The notes under the pieces: generated by a model
What the model was told of the DNA's origin: nothing
Database searches by the model: none
The model's input: only the letters and a program-made list of their open reading frames with translations
Made by a program: the position numbers and the translations under genes
Part shown: positions 1-8,583 of the stretch, piece by piece
Numbering within the stretch: position 1 is the stretch's first letter
How the letters are laid out: each line of letters opens with the position of its first letter
Assembly: GCF_000430525.1 (NCBI RefSeq)
Contig: NZ_AUME01000002.1
Span: 124,001 to 188,000 of the forward strand
Source: Prevotella corporis DSM 18810 = JCM 8529
GTDB lineage: Bacteria > Bacteroidota > Bacteroidia > Bacteroidales > Bacteroidaceae
DNA: 64,000 nucleotides
Direction: 5' to 3'

Positions 1-2
1 GG

Positions 3-431
3 TTGCTGACTGTAGAGCATCAGCATCTCAGAATCTTCCTTTTCGGTGGTGGCAGCCAAGAAAAGGAAATACTCAATTCATGGGCTACCAAATATAAGGG
101 CTGTCTCTGTGCTTCATCGGTTCTTCACGGACTATCGGAAGAACTTATTCTGATGAGCCATCTCGACGTCATGATTTCCATGGACAGTGCCAACATGCAC
201 CTTGCCTCGCTCGTTGGAACACGTGTGGTGAGCATCTGGGGCGCTACTCATCCCTATTGCGGTTTCCTCGGTTGGAAACAGAGTAGCGATGATGCTGTTC
301 AGAACAACCAACTATCATGCCGTCCATGCTCCGTATTTGGCAACAAACCATGCCATCGTGGCGACTTTGCTTGCATGAATACCATTGAACCCGCAGACAT
401 TGTCAGCCGATTGAAGTTAAACAACGAGTAA
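3..431 (+). CDS. Glycosyltransferase family 9 (heptosyltransferase-like), 3' part
   Basis: This is the C-terminal 142 residues of a GT9 protein whose 5' part lies outside the window; the frame is open to the left edge. GT9 enzymes (ADP-heptose:LPS heptosyltransferase type) transfer a sugar from a nucleotide-sugar to the LPS core at the inner face of the inner membrane. The segment MDSANMHLASLVGTRVVSIW followed by GATHP matches the conserved C-terminal nucleotide-sugar binding part of the family (residues about 58-85). A Cys-rich tail (CRPCSVFGNKPCHRGDFAC) is typical of Bacteroidota members. The exact acceptor cannot be told. The TTG at position 3 is not a real start. Confidence 0.85.
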   Translation: MLTVEHQHLRIFLFGGGSQEKEILNSWATKYKGCLCASSVLHGLSEELILMSHLDVMISMDSANMHLASLVGTRVVSIWGATHPYCGFLGWKQSSDDAVQNNQLSCRPCSVFGNKPCHRGDFACMNTIEPADIVSRLKLNNE

Positions 432-528
432 ACAAAGCGCCTTCGCAGCTGTGTTTTTTTATGCCAATAGGTGTTTCTTATCCTATTTTATAATTATCTG
501 ATAATCAACAAGATAGATTTTGTATTAC

Positions 529-594
529 AAAAGGTCAGCTATCGTTGGCCAAAAGCTGACCTTTCACTCGCTGATAGCTGACCTTTTGCATTGC
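529..594. repeat. 22-bp-period palindromic array 1 (3 units)
   Basis: Three units of the family consensus GCRAWAGNTSANCTWTYGC lie in the gap between two convergent genes. Cores are GGTCAGCT (533-540), AGCTGACC (554-561) and AGCTGACC (576-583). The second and third cores are 22 bp apart, and the first is in the opposite orientation. Each unit can fold as a short stem such as AAAAG/CTTTT around a 5-nt centre. The rest of the 392-bp gap (432-823) holds repeat element B1 and no convincing gene. Confidence 0.8.
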
Positions 595-679
595 CGAAAC
601 TGAGGTATGGAATAATCACAAATCATTTTTTTAACCGCAATTTCACAATTAGCTGATGACAATATGGATTTCAAAATGG

Positions 680-792
680 TTTCATTCGCTTGCTGGCAAC
701 TTCCCTTTCGTTCGATATCGCCGTAGCTCTCTGCGTCTTCAAAAGAACGAAGAACAAGCCGCCCGGCTATCAAATAAAATCGGTACAGGAGC
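680..792 (+). repeat. Dispersed ~105-bp element, copy B1 (diverged)
   Basis: This copy aligns with elements at 14100-14202 (same strand) and 9964-10068 (opposite strand). Shared blocks include TTCATTCGCTTGCTGGCA, CGTTCG, CGCCGTAGCTC and the right end ATCAAATAAAATC. It is the most diverged of the three; the central stem (CGTAGC/GCTACG in other copies) has decayed to CGTAGC/TCTGCG. It sits between the ends of convergent genes, 86 bp right of 22-bp array 1. The function is unknown. Confidence 0.6.
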
Positions 793-823
793 CATTGGCC
801 GATTGGGGATAATCGTTGTGAAT

Positions 824-1624
824 TTATTTTACAGACTTCTTTGAGAGTTTGTTCAGATACTCTTCCTTACCGTCAAAATCCATATTACCAATTGCACCTG
901 AAGAATATAGGAATATCACCTTGCTATTATAAGGGATGGTTGACATATCTTCAAGATATTCATTGAATTTGGAAGAGGTTATCGGACGGTTGTACAATAA
1001 AAATGAATACAGTCCCATGCCAACACGTTTGTAACCCACAGTTGTCTGATTCTTATCTTTGGAATCAGAAGATATTGAAATACAGCCTAAATGGTATAAC
1101 CGTTGTTTTATTTCAGACAATTCCTGTGATGTCAGTCCGGCAACACGCATCAAAGAGTCATTATTTTCCTTGGTTTCATGATAATTATCAGAAACTATCG
1201 AGTCGTTTGGAGTCGATACATTGAATATGCTTATGGTGTCGTTCTCAAATTCAATATATACCGATGAGTTGGGAAGAATGGCCGAACGAGTGTAGCTACA
1301 TAGCTCGTTGAGTTCCACTTTGTTATCCTCGTAGAAATCTTCCATATCCTCAGCGTAGCTAATCGTTCTGGTAAATAAATAGAACAATGACAAAATATTT
1401 ATTAGTCCTAAAGCCAATATAATCTTGTCTTTCCTATATTTAAACCTGAAAGCTCTGAAAAATAGAAAAAGCGATACGAGTATGACAGGGAAAGTGATGA
1501 AGCACAGCATACCCATAAAAAACATAAACCAACCCATATTAGGAATTGATAATATGATAACAATAGTCACATAGATCATTGCGATGATCTCTAAAACTGC
1601 CTTTCTTTTATAATAATGATTCAT
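824..1624 (-). CDS. Unknown membrane protein, 266 aa
   Basis: No family was recognised. The N-terminal 110 residues hold about three hydrophobic segments (residues about 10-30, 33-55 and 68-88), consistent with an inner-membrane anchor. The C-terminal 150 residues are soluble, acidic in the middle and rich in Asn/Ser. The start ATG is preceded by AAGGAAA. It lies 44 bp downstream of the 100-aa gene at 1669-1971 on the same strand, so the two are probably co-transcribed. Low similarity to any core function and the unknown neighbour suggest an accessory gene. Confidence 0.6.
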   Translation of the reverse strand: MNHYYKRKAVLEIIAMIYVTIVIILSIPNMGWFMFFMGMLCFITFPVILVSLFLFFRAFRFKYRKDKIILALGLINILSLFYLFTRTISYAEDMEDFYEDNKVELNELCSYTRSAILPNSSVYIEFENDTISIFNVSTPNDSIVSDNYHETKENNDSLMRVAGLTSQELSEIKQRLYHLGCISISSDSKDKNQTTVGYKRVGMGLYSFLLYNRPITSSKFNEYLEDMSTIPYNSKVIFLYSSGAIGNMDFDGKEEYLNKLSKKSVK

Positions 1625-1668
1625 AAGGTTTCCTTTTCATTTCAGACTAATTTCTTGAATTTCAACCT

Positions 1669-1971
1669 TTACTCATCCACCCTGTCCTCTTCGCGCAGAT
1701 ATTCCAAGTAGTCGCTGACGGTTGTTTCGCCCTTTGTTGACTCTTCGTCAATCAACGGTTGCATCACCTTCTCAATAAACTCGGTGAGCACAGGCGCATC
1801 CTGACAGCTTTCTAAGAAATCTCTCACATCATCGAAAGTCGCTTGCTCAGTATATTCTTTCTCTGCCCATAGCTTCACATTTTCAAGCATCCGCCGCTGG
1901 GCTGCCTGCATCATGGCTCCCACGGGACAAGAAAGAAATATCTTATAATAATCGCTCAATATTGGTTTCAT
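1669..1971 (-). CDS. Unknown small acidic protein, 100 aa
   Basis: A helical, Glu/Asp-rich cytosolic protein with no recognised domain. It begins MKPILSDYYKIFLSCPVG and ends in an acidic tail (EYLREEDRVDE). AAGGAAAA lies upstream of the start. It is the first gene of a probable two-gene unit with the membrane protein at 824-1624 and is transcribed away from the candidate origin region. Coding potential is supported by the orderly start and spacing and by absence of a better ORF on the other strand. Confidence 0.6.
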   Translation of the reverse strand: MKPILSDYYKIFLSCPVGAMMQAAQRRMLENVKLWAEKEYTEQATFDDVRDFLESCQDAPVLTEFIEKVMQPLIDEESTKGETTVSDYLEYLREEDRVDE

Positions 1972-2463
1972 CGATATTTTCCTTTCTATTAATATATTAT
2001 ATTTGTATGAATGATCATTTTCAGACTACAAATATACAATATTTTGTGAAAGCAATAATTTTTATTGTGGAAAAGTATGTGGAAAACTACCTAACAAGTT
2101 TTTAACAACCACCTGAATATCCACAATAGAAAGGAGAAAAGCAATGATGTGTGGATATTCACAGAGTTATTAATGCGCTTTTATGGAAGTTTTGCACATG
2201 ATTAGGGCTTAAAAAGATATAAACTTATTATCTTTGCAATGGATTAAAACATTGTGGATAAGTCAAAAAATGAACTGATAGTCAGCATTTAAAAATAAAC
2301 AGTGAGTGTTGATAATTCATTTCCACGGGTTGATAACCAAATAAGCAAGAAATAAGCGAAAAACTTTTGCACTTATCAACGGCATATCATACTAATACAT
2401 TCTTTTTTTATTTTAAAATAAAAATAAGAATATAATGAAATGAGAACGAATAACTATTGAATA
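1972..2463. other. Candidate replication origin: AT-rich gap with DnaA-box cluster
   Basis: This 492-bp gap lies between divergent genes. It holds one perfect DnaA box (consensus TTATNCACA) at 2253-2261 on the minus strand (TGTGGATAA on +). One-mismatch boxes lie at 2066-2074, 2078-2086, 2117-2125, 2150-2158, 2155-2163 and 2190-2198. TTATCAAC-type variants lie at 2308-2316, 2328-2336 and 2373-2381. An A/T-only tract at about 2402-2427 could be the unwinding element. A promoter-like TATCTTTG lies at 2229-2236. The density of boxes is far above chance, but dnaA is not in the window and no box has been tested. Confidence 0.55.
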
Positions 2464-3273
2464 ATGAAAAATTTTAAGACGTATATCACGGCTGTGCTAC
2501 TGATGTTGACATTGCATTCAGCAGCACAGTGCACTTTTAAGAACACTGCTTTCAATAGCGGTGAATACCTGACCTACAATCTTTACTATAACTGGAAGTT
2601 CGTTTGGGTGAAGGCCGGAACGGCATCGTGGTACACTGTGGCATCAACCTATCAGGGTCGGTCTGCTTATCGTGCGTCGCTCACCACCCGTGGCAATGGC
2701 AAACTTGACGCGTACTTCGTTTTGCGCGATACGTTGCTGTGTTATAACACTAAAGATATGGCACCACTCTACTATCGAAAAGGAGCGAGGGAAGGAAAGC
2801 GTTATACCGTCGATGAGGTTTTCTACAGCTATCCCAATGGCAAACCAAAGGTGAGGCTTCATAGAATTGACAATGATGGCAATCATCACTGGATGACGAA
2901 AACGCCGGGGCAATGTGTTTTCGATATGATGAGTATTTTCCTGCGAGCACGTAGTTTCAATCCTGAAAGCTGGAGAAACGGTCAGGTGGTCAATTTCGGC
3001 ATTGTTGATGGAAATAGTCTGAACTCTGCTCGTATCATTTATAAAGGAAAAAAGAAAATTAAGGCTGATAATGGTAAAAAATACCGTTGTCTTACGTTGG
3101 CCTATTATGAGCAGGAAGATAGGAAATGGCGCAATATCTCTACTTTCTATGTCACTGACGACACCAACCATATTCCCGTTCGCCTCGACATGCGTCTAAA
3201 GTTTGGTAGCGCAAAGGCATTTTTAGTCAGTATGAAAGGCATCAGAAGCAATATAAGCTCACAGGTGAGGTGA
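2464..3273 (+). CDS. DUF3108 domain protein, secreted
   Basis: A 269-residue protein with a signal peptide (residues 1 to about 21, ending LHSAAQ) followed by a DUF3108-type beta-rich domain. Typical features are the early GEYLTYNLYYNWKFVWVKAGTA stretch, seen here as GEYLTYNLYYNW and then VKAGTA, and the later FYVTDDTNHIPVRLDMRLKFGSAKA. DUF3108 proteins are periplasmic or outer-membrane-facing in Bacteroidota and have no established biochemical role. The gene stands alone, faces right from the candidate origin gap and ends at a strong hairpin (3337-3369). Confidence 0.85.
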   Translation: MKNFKTYITAVLLMLTLHSAAQCTFKNTAFNSGEYLTYNLYYNWKFVWVKAGTASWYTVASTYQGRSAYRASLTTRGNGKLDAYFVLRDTLLCYNTKDMAPLYYRKGAREGKRYTVDEVFYSYPNGKPKVRLHRIDNDGNHHWMTKTPGQCVFDMMSIFLRARSFNPESWRNGQVVNFGIVDGNSLNSARIIYKGKKKIKADNGKKYRCLTLAYYEQEDRKWRNISTFYVTDDTNHIPVRLDMRLKFGSAKAFLVSMKGIRSNISSQVR

Positions 3274-3336
3274 TATTATTTGGATGGTTGTAGAGAGCGG
3301 AAAGTGGTTAGTTTGAGCTTCTTTCCATAAAATAAA

Positions 3337-3369
3337 ATGCGAGATTGCCAGTTTAAGGTAATCTCGCAT
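3337..3369. terminator. Bidirectional terminator hairpin
   Basis: Arms ATGCGAGATTGCC (3337-3349) and GGTAATCTCGCAT (3357-3369) form a 13-bp stem with one G-U pair and a 7-nt loop. T-rich sequence follows on both strands. It lies between the convergent DUF3108 gene and rnfA and can serve both. Confidence 0.75.
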
Positions 3370-3493
3370 CTATTTTATAAAAATCTAATTTGTTTTTGAA
3401 TGTCTGTTCTAATTTTGCTTGTCTGCCAATCAGATGGGGCATTCTGTATCTGATAGTGCTGAAATGATGGGTTTATAGATTGGTTTCCACCAA

Positions 3494-4096
3494 TCAATCC
3501 AGTCCAAACAATGTCTTCAAACCACCATCAACTCCAGAGAATCCCATGAAGGCAAGTGATAAAAGTCCGGCGGTCACAAGTACGATAGCCATGCCTTGCA
3601 TTCCTTTCGGTACACGAGTATAAGCCAGTTGCTCACGAATGCCGGCAAAAACGGTCAGGGCCAGTGCGAAACCTAATGCGGTTGAGAAGGCATAAACCAC
3701 GCTTTCCAGTAGTGAGAAGTCTTTCTGTATCACGAGAATTGCTACACCAAGAACGGCGCAGTTTGTGGTGATCAGCGGCAGGAAGATGCCCAAAGCCTGA
3801 TAGAGGGCTGGCGAAACTTTCTTCAAAATGATTTCAACCATCTGCACGAGTGCAGCTATAACGAGGATGAAGGCCAGTGTCTGTAGATACTGAAGTCCGA
3901 AAGGATTGAGCACATACACCTGAACGAGATAGGTGACGATAGTTGCCAGCGTAAGAACGAAAGCCACTGCGGCACCCATGCCTAAGGCTGTGTCAACTTT
4001 TCGTGAGACTCCGAGGAACGGACAGATGCCGAGAAACTGCGAAAGAACGATGTTGTTGACGAAAATAGCCGAGATAAATATCAGTAAATATTCCAT
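3494..4096 (-). CDS. rnfA: Rnf complex subunit RnfA (RsxA)
   Basis: A 200-residue integral membrane subunit of the Rnf ferredoxin:NAD+ oxidoreductase, which couples electron transfer to Na+ or H+ translocation. It has about six transmembrane helices. The N-terminal [20 protein letters not shown] is the RnfA/NqrE hallmark (half of the inverted repeat shared with RnfE), and TNCAVLGVA is the second-half equivalent. It is the last gene of the operon, 6 bp after rnfE. Length is slightly above the usual 191-193 residues because of the C-terminal tail. Confidence 0.95.
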   Translation of the reverse strand: MEYLLIFISAIFVNNIVLSQFLGICPFLGVSRKVDTALGMGAAVAFVLTLATIVTYLVQVYVLNPFGLQYLQTLAFILVIAALVQMVEIILKKVSPALYQALGIFLPLITTNCAVLGVAILVIQKDFSLLESVVYAFSTALGFALALTVFAGIREQLAYTRVPKGMQGMAIVLVTAGLLSLAFMGFSGVDGGLKTLFGLD

Positions 4097-4102
4097 AGTG
4101 CT

Positions 4103-4687
4103 TTATCCTTTCTTGAGTTTGTTTACAATAGCAATTAGATAGCCCAGCGTGATGAATGCGCCTGGAGGCAACACAAAGAGAAGTATGTTGGTGGTTTCGG
4201 GCAACATGACGAAACCGAAGAGTGATCCTGCGCCGAGCAATTCCCTGACAGCGCCAAGCAGTGTAAGAGCAAACGTGAAACCAAGTCCTATTCCCAATCC
4301 ATCGAAGATGCTCGCCAACGGTGTATTCTTGCAGGCAAAGGCTTCGGCACGTCCGAGAATAATACAGTTTACCACAATCAATGGGATGAAAATGCCCAGT
4401 GATTTATCTACCGCAGGTGCGTAGGCTTTGATGAGCATTTGCAGAACGGTGACGAATGAGGCTATCACCACAACGAAAACAGGAATGCGCACCTTGTCGG
4501 GAGTGACGTTCTTAATGCAGGAGATGGCCAGATTTGAGCAGATAAGCACAAACATGGTGGCAAGTCCCATAGATAATCCGTTGAGAGCGCTCGTCGTTGT
4601 GGCAAGCGTGGGACACATACCAAGGAGCAACACAAAGGTAGGGTTCTCCTTTATCAGTCCGTTTGTCAATATTTTCAGATAGTTCAT
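4103..4687 (-). CDS. rnfE: Rnf complex subunit RnfE (RsxE)
   Basis: A 194-residue membrane subunit, paralogous to RnfA with opposite topology. Together they carry an intramembrane 2Fe-2S cluster. The hallmarks are NPTFVLLLGMCPTLATTTSA near residue 16 and VVNCIILGRAEAFA near residue 107, each with the conserved Cys. About six hydrophobic helices are visible. It lies 15 bp after rnfG and 6 bp before rnfA. Confidence 0.95.
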   Translation of the reverse strand: MNYLKILTNGLIKENPTFVLLLGMCPTLATTTSALNGLSMGLATMFVLICSNLAISCIKNVTPDKVRIPVFVVVIASFVTVLQMLIKAYAPAVDKSLGIFIPLIVVNCIILGRAEAFACKNTPLASIFDGLGIGLGFTFALTLLGAVRELLGAGSLFGFVMLPETTNILLFVLPPGAFITLGYLIAIVNKLKKG

Positions 4688-4702
4688 AGTTTTTTCCCTT
4701 CT

Positions 4703-5281
4703 TTATTTCTTTACGTAGGCTGTGTAGGCATGGTTGATGGCATTGAGAAACGCACGCGAGGTGATGGTGCTGGCAGTGATAGCGTCGATGTCTCCACCAT
4801 CTTTGCTCACCGTCAGCGGCTTCTCACTTGGACTTTTGCCTATCACTGAACCTTTTCCGTCTTTCTGAAACCACTTATCTGCCTTTGCACCAAGTCCTGG
4901 TGTTTCGGTCGAAGCCAAGATGGTATAACCCAGAATCTTTCCTTCAGGACTGAAACCGACGAGCACTTTCAGGTCGCCGCCGAAACCTTGTGTCGTGCTT
5001 TCTACGGCAGCACCCAATGGTTGTCCGTTGTTGGCAACCTTGTGTACAACAAAGGCAGCTTCTTTTCCATCAATGATCTGTTTGATGGTGTCATTCGATG
5101 TCACGGAGAGTTTGCCACCGCCCATGACTGTTGTGATACCATCGGCTAAATTCTTTTCTGCTTGTGCCTCAATTTTGCCCTTTGTCAGTTCGTTGATGTA
5201 GGCAAGGATGCCTCCCATCACCAAAGCCACTGCCACAAGCACAACTACCATGTTTGTTAAAGAGGATTCTAATTTTTTCAT
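4703..5281 (-). CDS. rnfG: Rnf complex subunit RnfG, FMN-binding
   Basis: A 192-residue subunit with one N-terminal transmembrane helix (about residues 9-29) and a periplasmic FMN-binding domain. The flavin is covalently attached to a threonine in the conserved S/T-x-x-T-x-T context, here DAITASTITSRAF near the C terminus. GFGGDLKVLVG and STETPGLGAK are the other family signatures. The start overlaps the end of rnfD by four bases, indicating translational coupling. Confidence 0.95.
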   Translation of the reverse strand: MKKLESSLTNMVVVLVAVALVMGGILAYINELTKGKIEAQAEKNLADGITTVMGGGKLSVTSNDTIKQIIDGKEAAFVVHKVANNGQPLGAAVESTTQGFGGDLKVLVGFSPEGKILGYTILASTETPGLGAKADKWFQKDGKGSVIGKSPSEKPLTVSKDGGDIDAITASTITSRAFLNAINHAYTAYVKK

Positions 5282-6273
5282 TTCTTCACTACCTCCCCGA
5301 ATCGTTTAGGTTTAATGTAAGCATTGATGAGCGGTGTAAATGCGTTCATGATGAGAATGGCAAATGACATGCCCTCTGGATAACTTCCCCAGTTACGAAG
5401 TACAACTGTTAGGAAACCAATCGCAATGCCGTAGATGAGTTGTCCCTTTGGCGTCATTGGCGAAGTGACGTAATCTGTGGCCATGAATATGGCTCCAAGC
5501 ATCAGTCCTCCACTGAATAACACTGTGAGAGGATCGGCATAGATTGGGTTTACAAGGTGCAAAAGACCAGAAAATACGAATACAGTGGCGAAGATTGAGA
5601 TTGGAATATGCCATGTGATGATCTTTCTCCATAACATGAAAATCAATCCACCAATGAGCGCCAATGCGCAGACTTCACCGATTGTACCCATACCGCCAGA
5701 GACATTGTTACCTAAAAGCAGATGGAGTGAGTTCGGAAGCTTGTCAAGCATTGTGGCATCGCCCGTCTTTATGGCGCTTTTCATTACGCTAAGGGGAGTT
5801 GCTCCCGTAGCTGCATCGGTGTATTTGCTCAACTGTCCGAGTACTGGCCATGAGGTCATTTGTGCTGGAAAGCTAACTAACAGGAAGCATCGGCCCACCA
5901 AAGCAGGATTGAAAGGGTTAGATCCGAGTCCGCCAAAAGTCATCTTTCCAATACCAATGGCTACCAAAGCACCAATCAAAGTAATCCATATTGGTAGATT
6001 ACTGGGTAAGTTAAATCCCAATAAAAGTCCCGTAACAATGGCTGAACCGTCCATAAGCGTGGGTTCTTCCTTCAACATATATTTGGTGATTGCCCACTCA
6101 AAGAACATACAGGCGGAAACACTGGTAAGACAAACTATCACCGAACCAATACCGAAATAAAGGAACGACACGAGCAGAGCTGGTACAAGTGCGATGATCA
6201 CTCCGTACATATTTTTCTCCACTGTCTCATTGCCATGCGCATGTGGTGATAATGAAACTATTAATTTACTCAT
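5278..6273 (-). CDS. rnfD: Rnf complex subunit RnfD
   Basis: A 331-residue membrane subunit of the NqrB/RnfD family with about nine to ten helices. It binds FMN covalently through a threonine; the candidate site is in ATDYVTSPMTPKGQ (residues about 265-278). GLGSNPFNPALVGR is another family hallmark. It forms the membrane core through which electrons pass from RnfC/RnfB toward RnfG. It lies 8 bp after rnfC and overlaps rnfG by four bases. Confidence 0.95.
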   Translation of the reverse strand: MSKLIVSLSPHAHGNETVEKNMYGVIIALVPALLVSFLYFGIGSVIVCLTSVSACMFFEWAITKYMLKEEPTLMDGSAIVTGLLLGFNLPSNLPIWITLIGALVAIGIGKMTFGGLGSNPFNPALVGRCFLLVSFPAQMTSWPVLGQLSKYTDAATGATPLSVMKSAIKTGDATMLDKLPNSLHLLLGNNVSGGMGTIGEVCALALIGGLIFMLWRKIITWHIPISIFATVFVFSGLLHLVNPIYADPLTVLFSGGLMLGAIFMATDYVTSPMTPKGQLIYGIAIGFLTVVLRNWGSYPEGMSFAILIMNAFTPLINAYIKPKRFGEVVKK

Positions 6274-6281
6274 CTTTCTCT

Positions 6282-7643
6282 TTATTTTTTAGCTTGTTGG
6301 GCATTTCTACTGCGGATTATCTTCATAACGGTTTGTTTTCCGTTACGGATATTGTCAAGAAGCGGGCGATGAGACGGGCATGTAAATTGGCACGAACCGC
6401 ACTCAATGCACGATGGTATGTCTTCACGCTCACACCGTTCCCAATCTTTCATGTTGCTTGCGGTGGCAATCAGATATGGCTCAAGTCCCATAGGACAGAC
6501 GCTTACGCACTTAGCACAGCGGATACATGGCTGAACTTTCTTCCGTCGCGCATCGTTCTCGGTGAGAATGGTTACGCTATTCGTACCTTTGCAGACTGGT
6601 ACATCGGTGGTGATTAAGGCTTTGCCCATCATTGGGCCACCTGCCAGTACCTTGTTGTCACCTTCTGGCATTCCTCCACAAGCTTCTATGAGGTCTTTCA
6701 TCGGTGTTCCCATGCGGACGAGGAAGTTTCCTGGATGGGAAAGTTTCTTTCCGGTGATTGTCGTGTAGCGTTCGAACAGTGGTTTGTTCTTCATTACGGC
6801 TTGATAGACGGCAAACGCGGTACCAACGTTCTGCACAATCGCACCAACGTGTACGGGAATGGCTGGCGGAGCTGGCACCTGACGCCCAATTACGGCATCA
6901 ACCAATTGCTTTTCACCCCCTTGCGGATATTTCTGAGCTAATGGAACAACTTCAATTTTTTGGTTTTTGGCAGCTTTTTTCGTCAGAAGTTCAATGGCTT
7001 CAGGTTTGTTTTCCTCGATTCCAATGTACCCTTTTTCCACCTTAGCGGCCTTCATCAGCAATTCCAGTCCTACGATAATCTCCTCTGCATGTTCCATCAT
7101 CAATCGGAAATCGGAGGTGATATAAGGCTCGCACTCTACGGCATTGATGATCACGCACTCAGCTTTCGTGCCTGGAGGCGGAGTGAGTTTGATGAAAGTC
7201 GGGAAACTTGCGCCTCCCATGCCAGTGATACCGGCATCCTTGATATGCTGAATGATGTTTTCGGGAGTCAGTTCTGGTCGTTGCTCCAGTGTGACAAGTT
7301 CATCAGAACGGTCGATACTCTCCTCCCATTCGTCGCCTTCTACGTTGATAATTATAGCTGGAACACGATATCCCGTTGCATCAATTGCTGTGTCAATCTT
7401 GAAAACTTTGCCCGAAACGGCTGAGAAAATGGGTGCCGAAACGAAACCTCCCGCCTCTGCTATGAGTGTACCCACCTTCACTTCATCGCCCTTTTTCACC
7501 ACGGGTTTAGTGGGAGCGCCAATGTGTTGCTGAAGAGGATAGATGGCTTGCTTGGGCAAAGCTGCTACTTTCGTAACCTCATTGTTGGTCAGTTTGTTTT
7601 CTTCTGGGTGCACTCCACCCTTTTTGAATGTATGTAGTCTCAT
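6282..7643 (-). CDS. rnfC: Rnf complex subunit RnfC, NADH-binding
   Basis: A 453-residue peripheral subunit that exchanges electrons with NAD(H) and carries FMN and two 4Fe-4S clusters. Visible in order are a barrel-sandwich N-terminal domain (KKGDEVKVG), the Nqo1-like nucleotide site GITGMGGASFPTFIK (around residue 135) and two cluster motifs near the C terminus, CIRCAKCVSVCP and CIECGSCQFTCP. I place the start at 7643 (MRLHTFKKGGVHP), as in the family. Its ATG overlaps the rnfB stop (ATGA). The longer reading frame upstream of this ATG is rnfB coding sequence. Confidence 0.95.
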   Translation of the reverse strand: MRLHTFKKGGVHPEENKLTNNEVTKVAALPKQAIYPLQQHIGAPTKPVVKKGDEVKVGTLIAEAGGFVSAPIFSAVSGKVFKIDTAIDATGYRVPAIIINVEGDEWEESIDRSDELVTLEQRPELTPENIIQHIKDAGITGMGGASFPTFIKLTPPPGTKAECVIINAVECEPYITSDFRLMMEHAEEIIVGLELLMKAAKVEKGYIGIEENKPEAIELLTKKAAKNQKIEVVPLAQKYPQGGEKQLVDAVIGRQVPAPPAIPVHVGAIVQNVGTAFAVYQAVMKNKPLFERYTTITGKKLSHPGNFLVRMGTPMKDLIEACGGMPEGDNKVLAGGPMMGKALITTDVPVCKGTNSVTILTENDARRKKVQPCIRCAKCVSVCPMGLEPYLIATASNMKDWERCEREDIPSCIECGSCQFTCPSHRPLLDNIRNGKQTVMKIIRSRNAQQAKK

Positions 7644-8548
7644 TGCTTTACCTCCTCTTGCTTGTTCTCCGCAACCGGTTGCTGGTCGATGGTATTTTTT
7701 TCTTCCACCTTTACGGTCTTCTTTACAGGGAAATTGAGTGCTGTAATGGCATGTGTCGGACATTCATTGACGCACTTACGGCACATTTTGCACTTGTTAT
7801 AGTCAATGTAAGAAAGATTGTTTTCTATGGTAATGGCATCAAATTTGCATGCCTTGAAACACTTACCGCAAGCGATGCACGACACCTTGCATGCCTTCAT
7901 GGCAGCAGGGCCTTTGTCTTTGTTGACACATTGCACGTAGATGCGGCGGTTTTTCGGGCCTTTCTTGCGCAATTCAATGATGCTACGTGGGCAAGCCTTG
8001 ACGCAAGCTCCACAAGCCGTACACTTCTCGTCATCGACTTCGGGCAGACCTGTCTCCGGATTCATGTGAATGGCTTCAAATTGGCATGCGGAAACACAGT
8101 CGCCACATCCAAGACATCCAAAACCGCAGGCCGTTTCGCCAGCTCCCGTGGCATGTATGGCAGCACACGTGCGCAAGCCGTTGTATTCGGCAATGCGAGG
8201 ACGGTTCTCACAGGTTCCGTTACAGCGGACAACAGCCACCATTGGGTCAGTCTTTTCCACCGTCATACCTAAGAGGTCGGCCACGTTTTCCATTACCTTC
8301 TGTCCACCAACTGGACAGAAGAGGCCTTCGATTGACCCGGCATCAGCACCTTTCACCAGTGCGTCGGCCATACCACCACAGCCTGGAAATCCGCAGCCAC
8401 CGCAGTTTGCACCAGGCAAGGCTTCGGTAACGGTTTCCAATCTTGGATCTTCGTACACAGCAAATCTCTTGGATGTGATGTACAATACCACTGCTGAAAC
8501 GAGCGCTATTGCCCCAAGTACGATTACTGCAATTAAAATAAAGTTCAT
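7640..8548 (-). CDS. rnfB: Rnf complex subunit RnfB, ferredoxin-type
   Basis: A 302-residue iron-sulfur subunit that accepts electrons from ferredoxin. It has an N-terminal membrane anchor (residues 3-25), a 4Fe-4S motif of the Fe-S domain (NCGGCGFPGCGG around residue 50) and at least four ferredoxin-like motifs further on: CGDCVSACQ, CTACGACVKACP, CIACGKCFKACK and CKMCRKCVNECP. Its length and extra clusters fit the Bacteroidota/Clostridia version. It lies 35 bp after the RseC-like gene and overlaps rnfC by four bases. Confidence 0.95.
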   Translation of the reverse strand: MNFILIAVIVLGAIALVSAVVLYITSKRFAVYEDPRLETVTEALPGANCGGCGFPGCGGMADALVKGADAGSIEGLFCPVGGQKVMENVADLLGMTVEKTDPMVAVVRCNGTCENRPRIAEYNGLRTCAAIHATGAGETACGFGCLGCGDCVSACQFEAIHMNPETGLPEVDDEKCTACGACVKACPRSIIELRKKGPKNRRIYVQCVNKDKGPAAMKACKVSCIACGKCFKACKFDAITIENNLSYIDYNKCKMCRKCVNECPTHAITALNFPVKKTVKVEEKNTIDQQPVAENKQEEVKQ

Positions 8549-8583
8549 ATATGTCTTTGTATTATTAGAAGCAGATTATTAAT

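Noticed and set aside
529..594. A CRISPR array
   Set aside because: Units are short (about 17-20 bp), contiguous and divergent, have no unique 30-bp spacers, and no cas gene is in the window.
2144..2173. Short ORF (9 codons) after an AAGGAG sequence in the candidate origin
   Set aside because: Very short, overlaps DnaA-box-like sequences, and Shine-Dalgarno signals are little used here.
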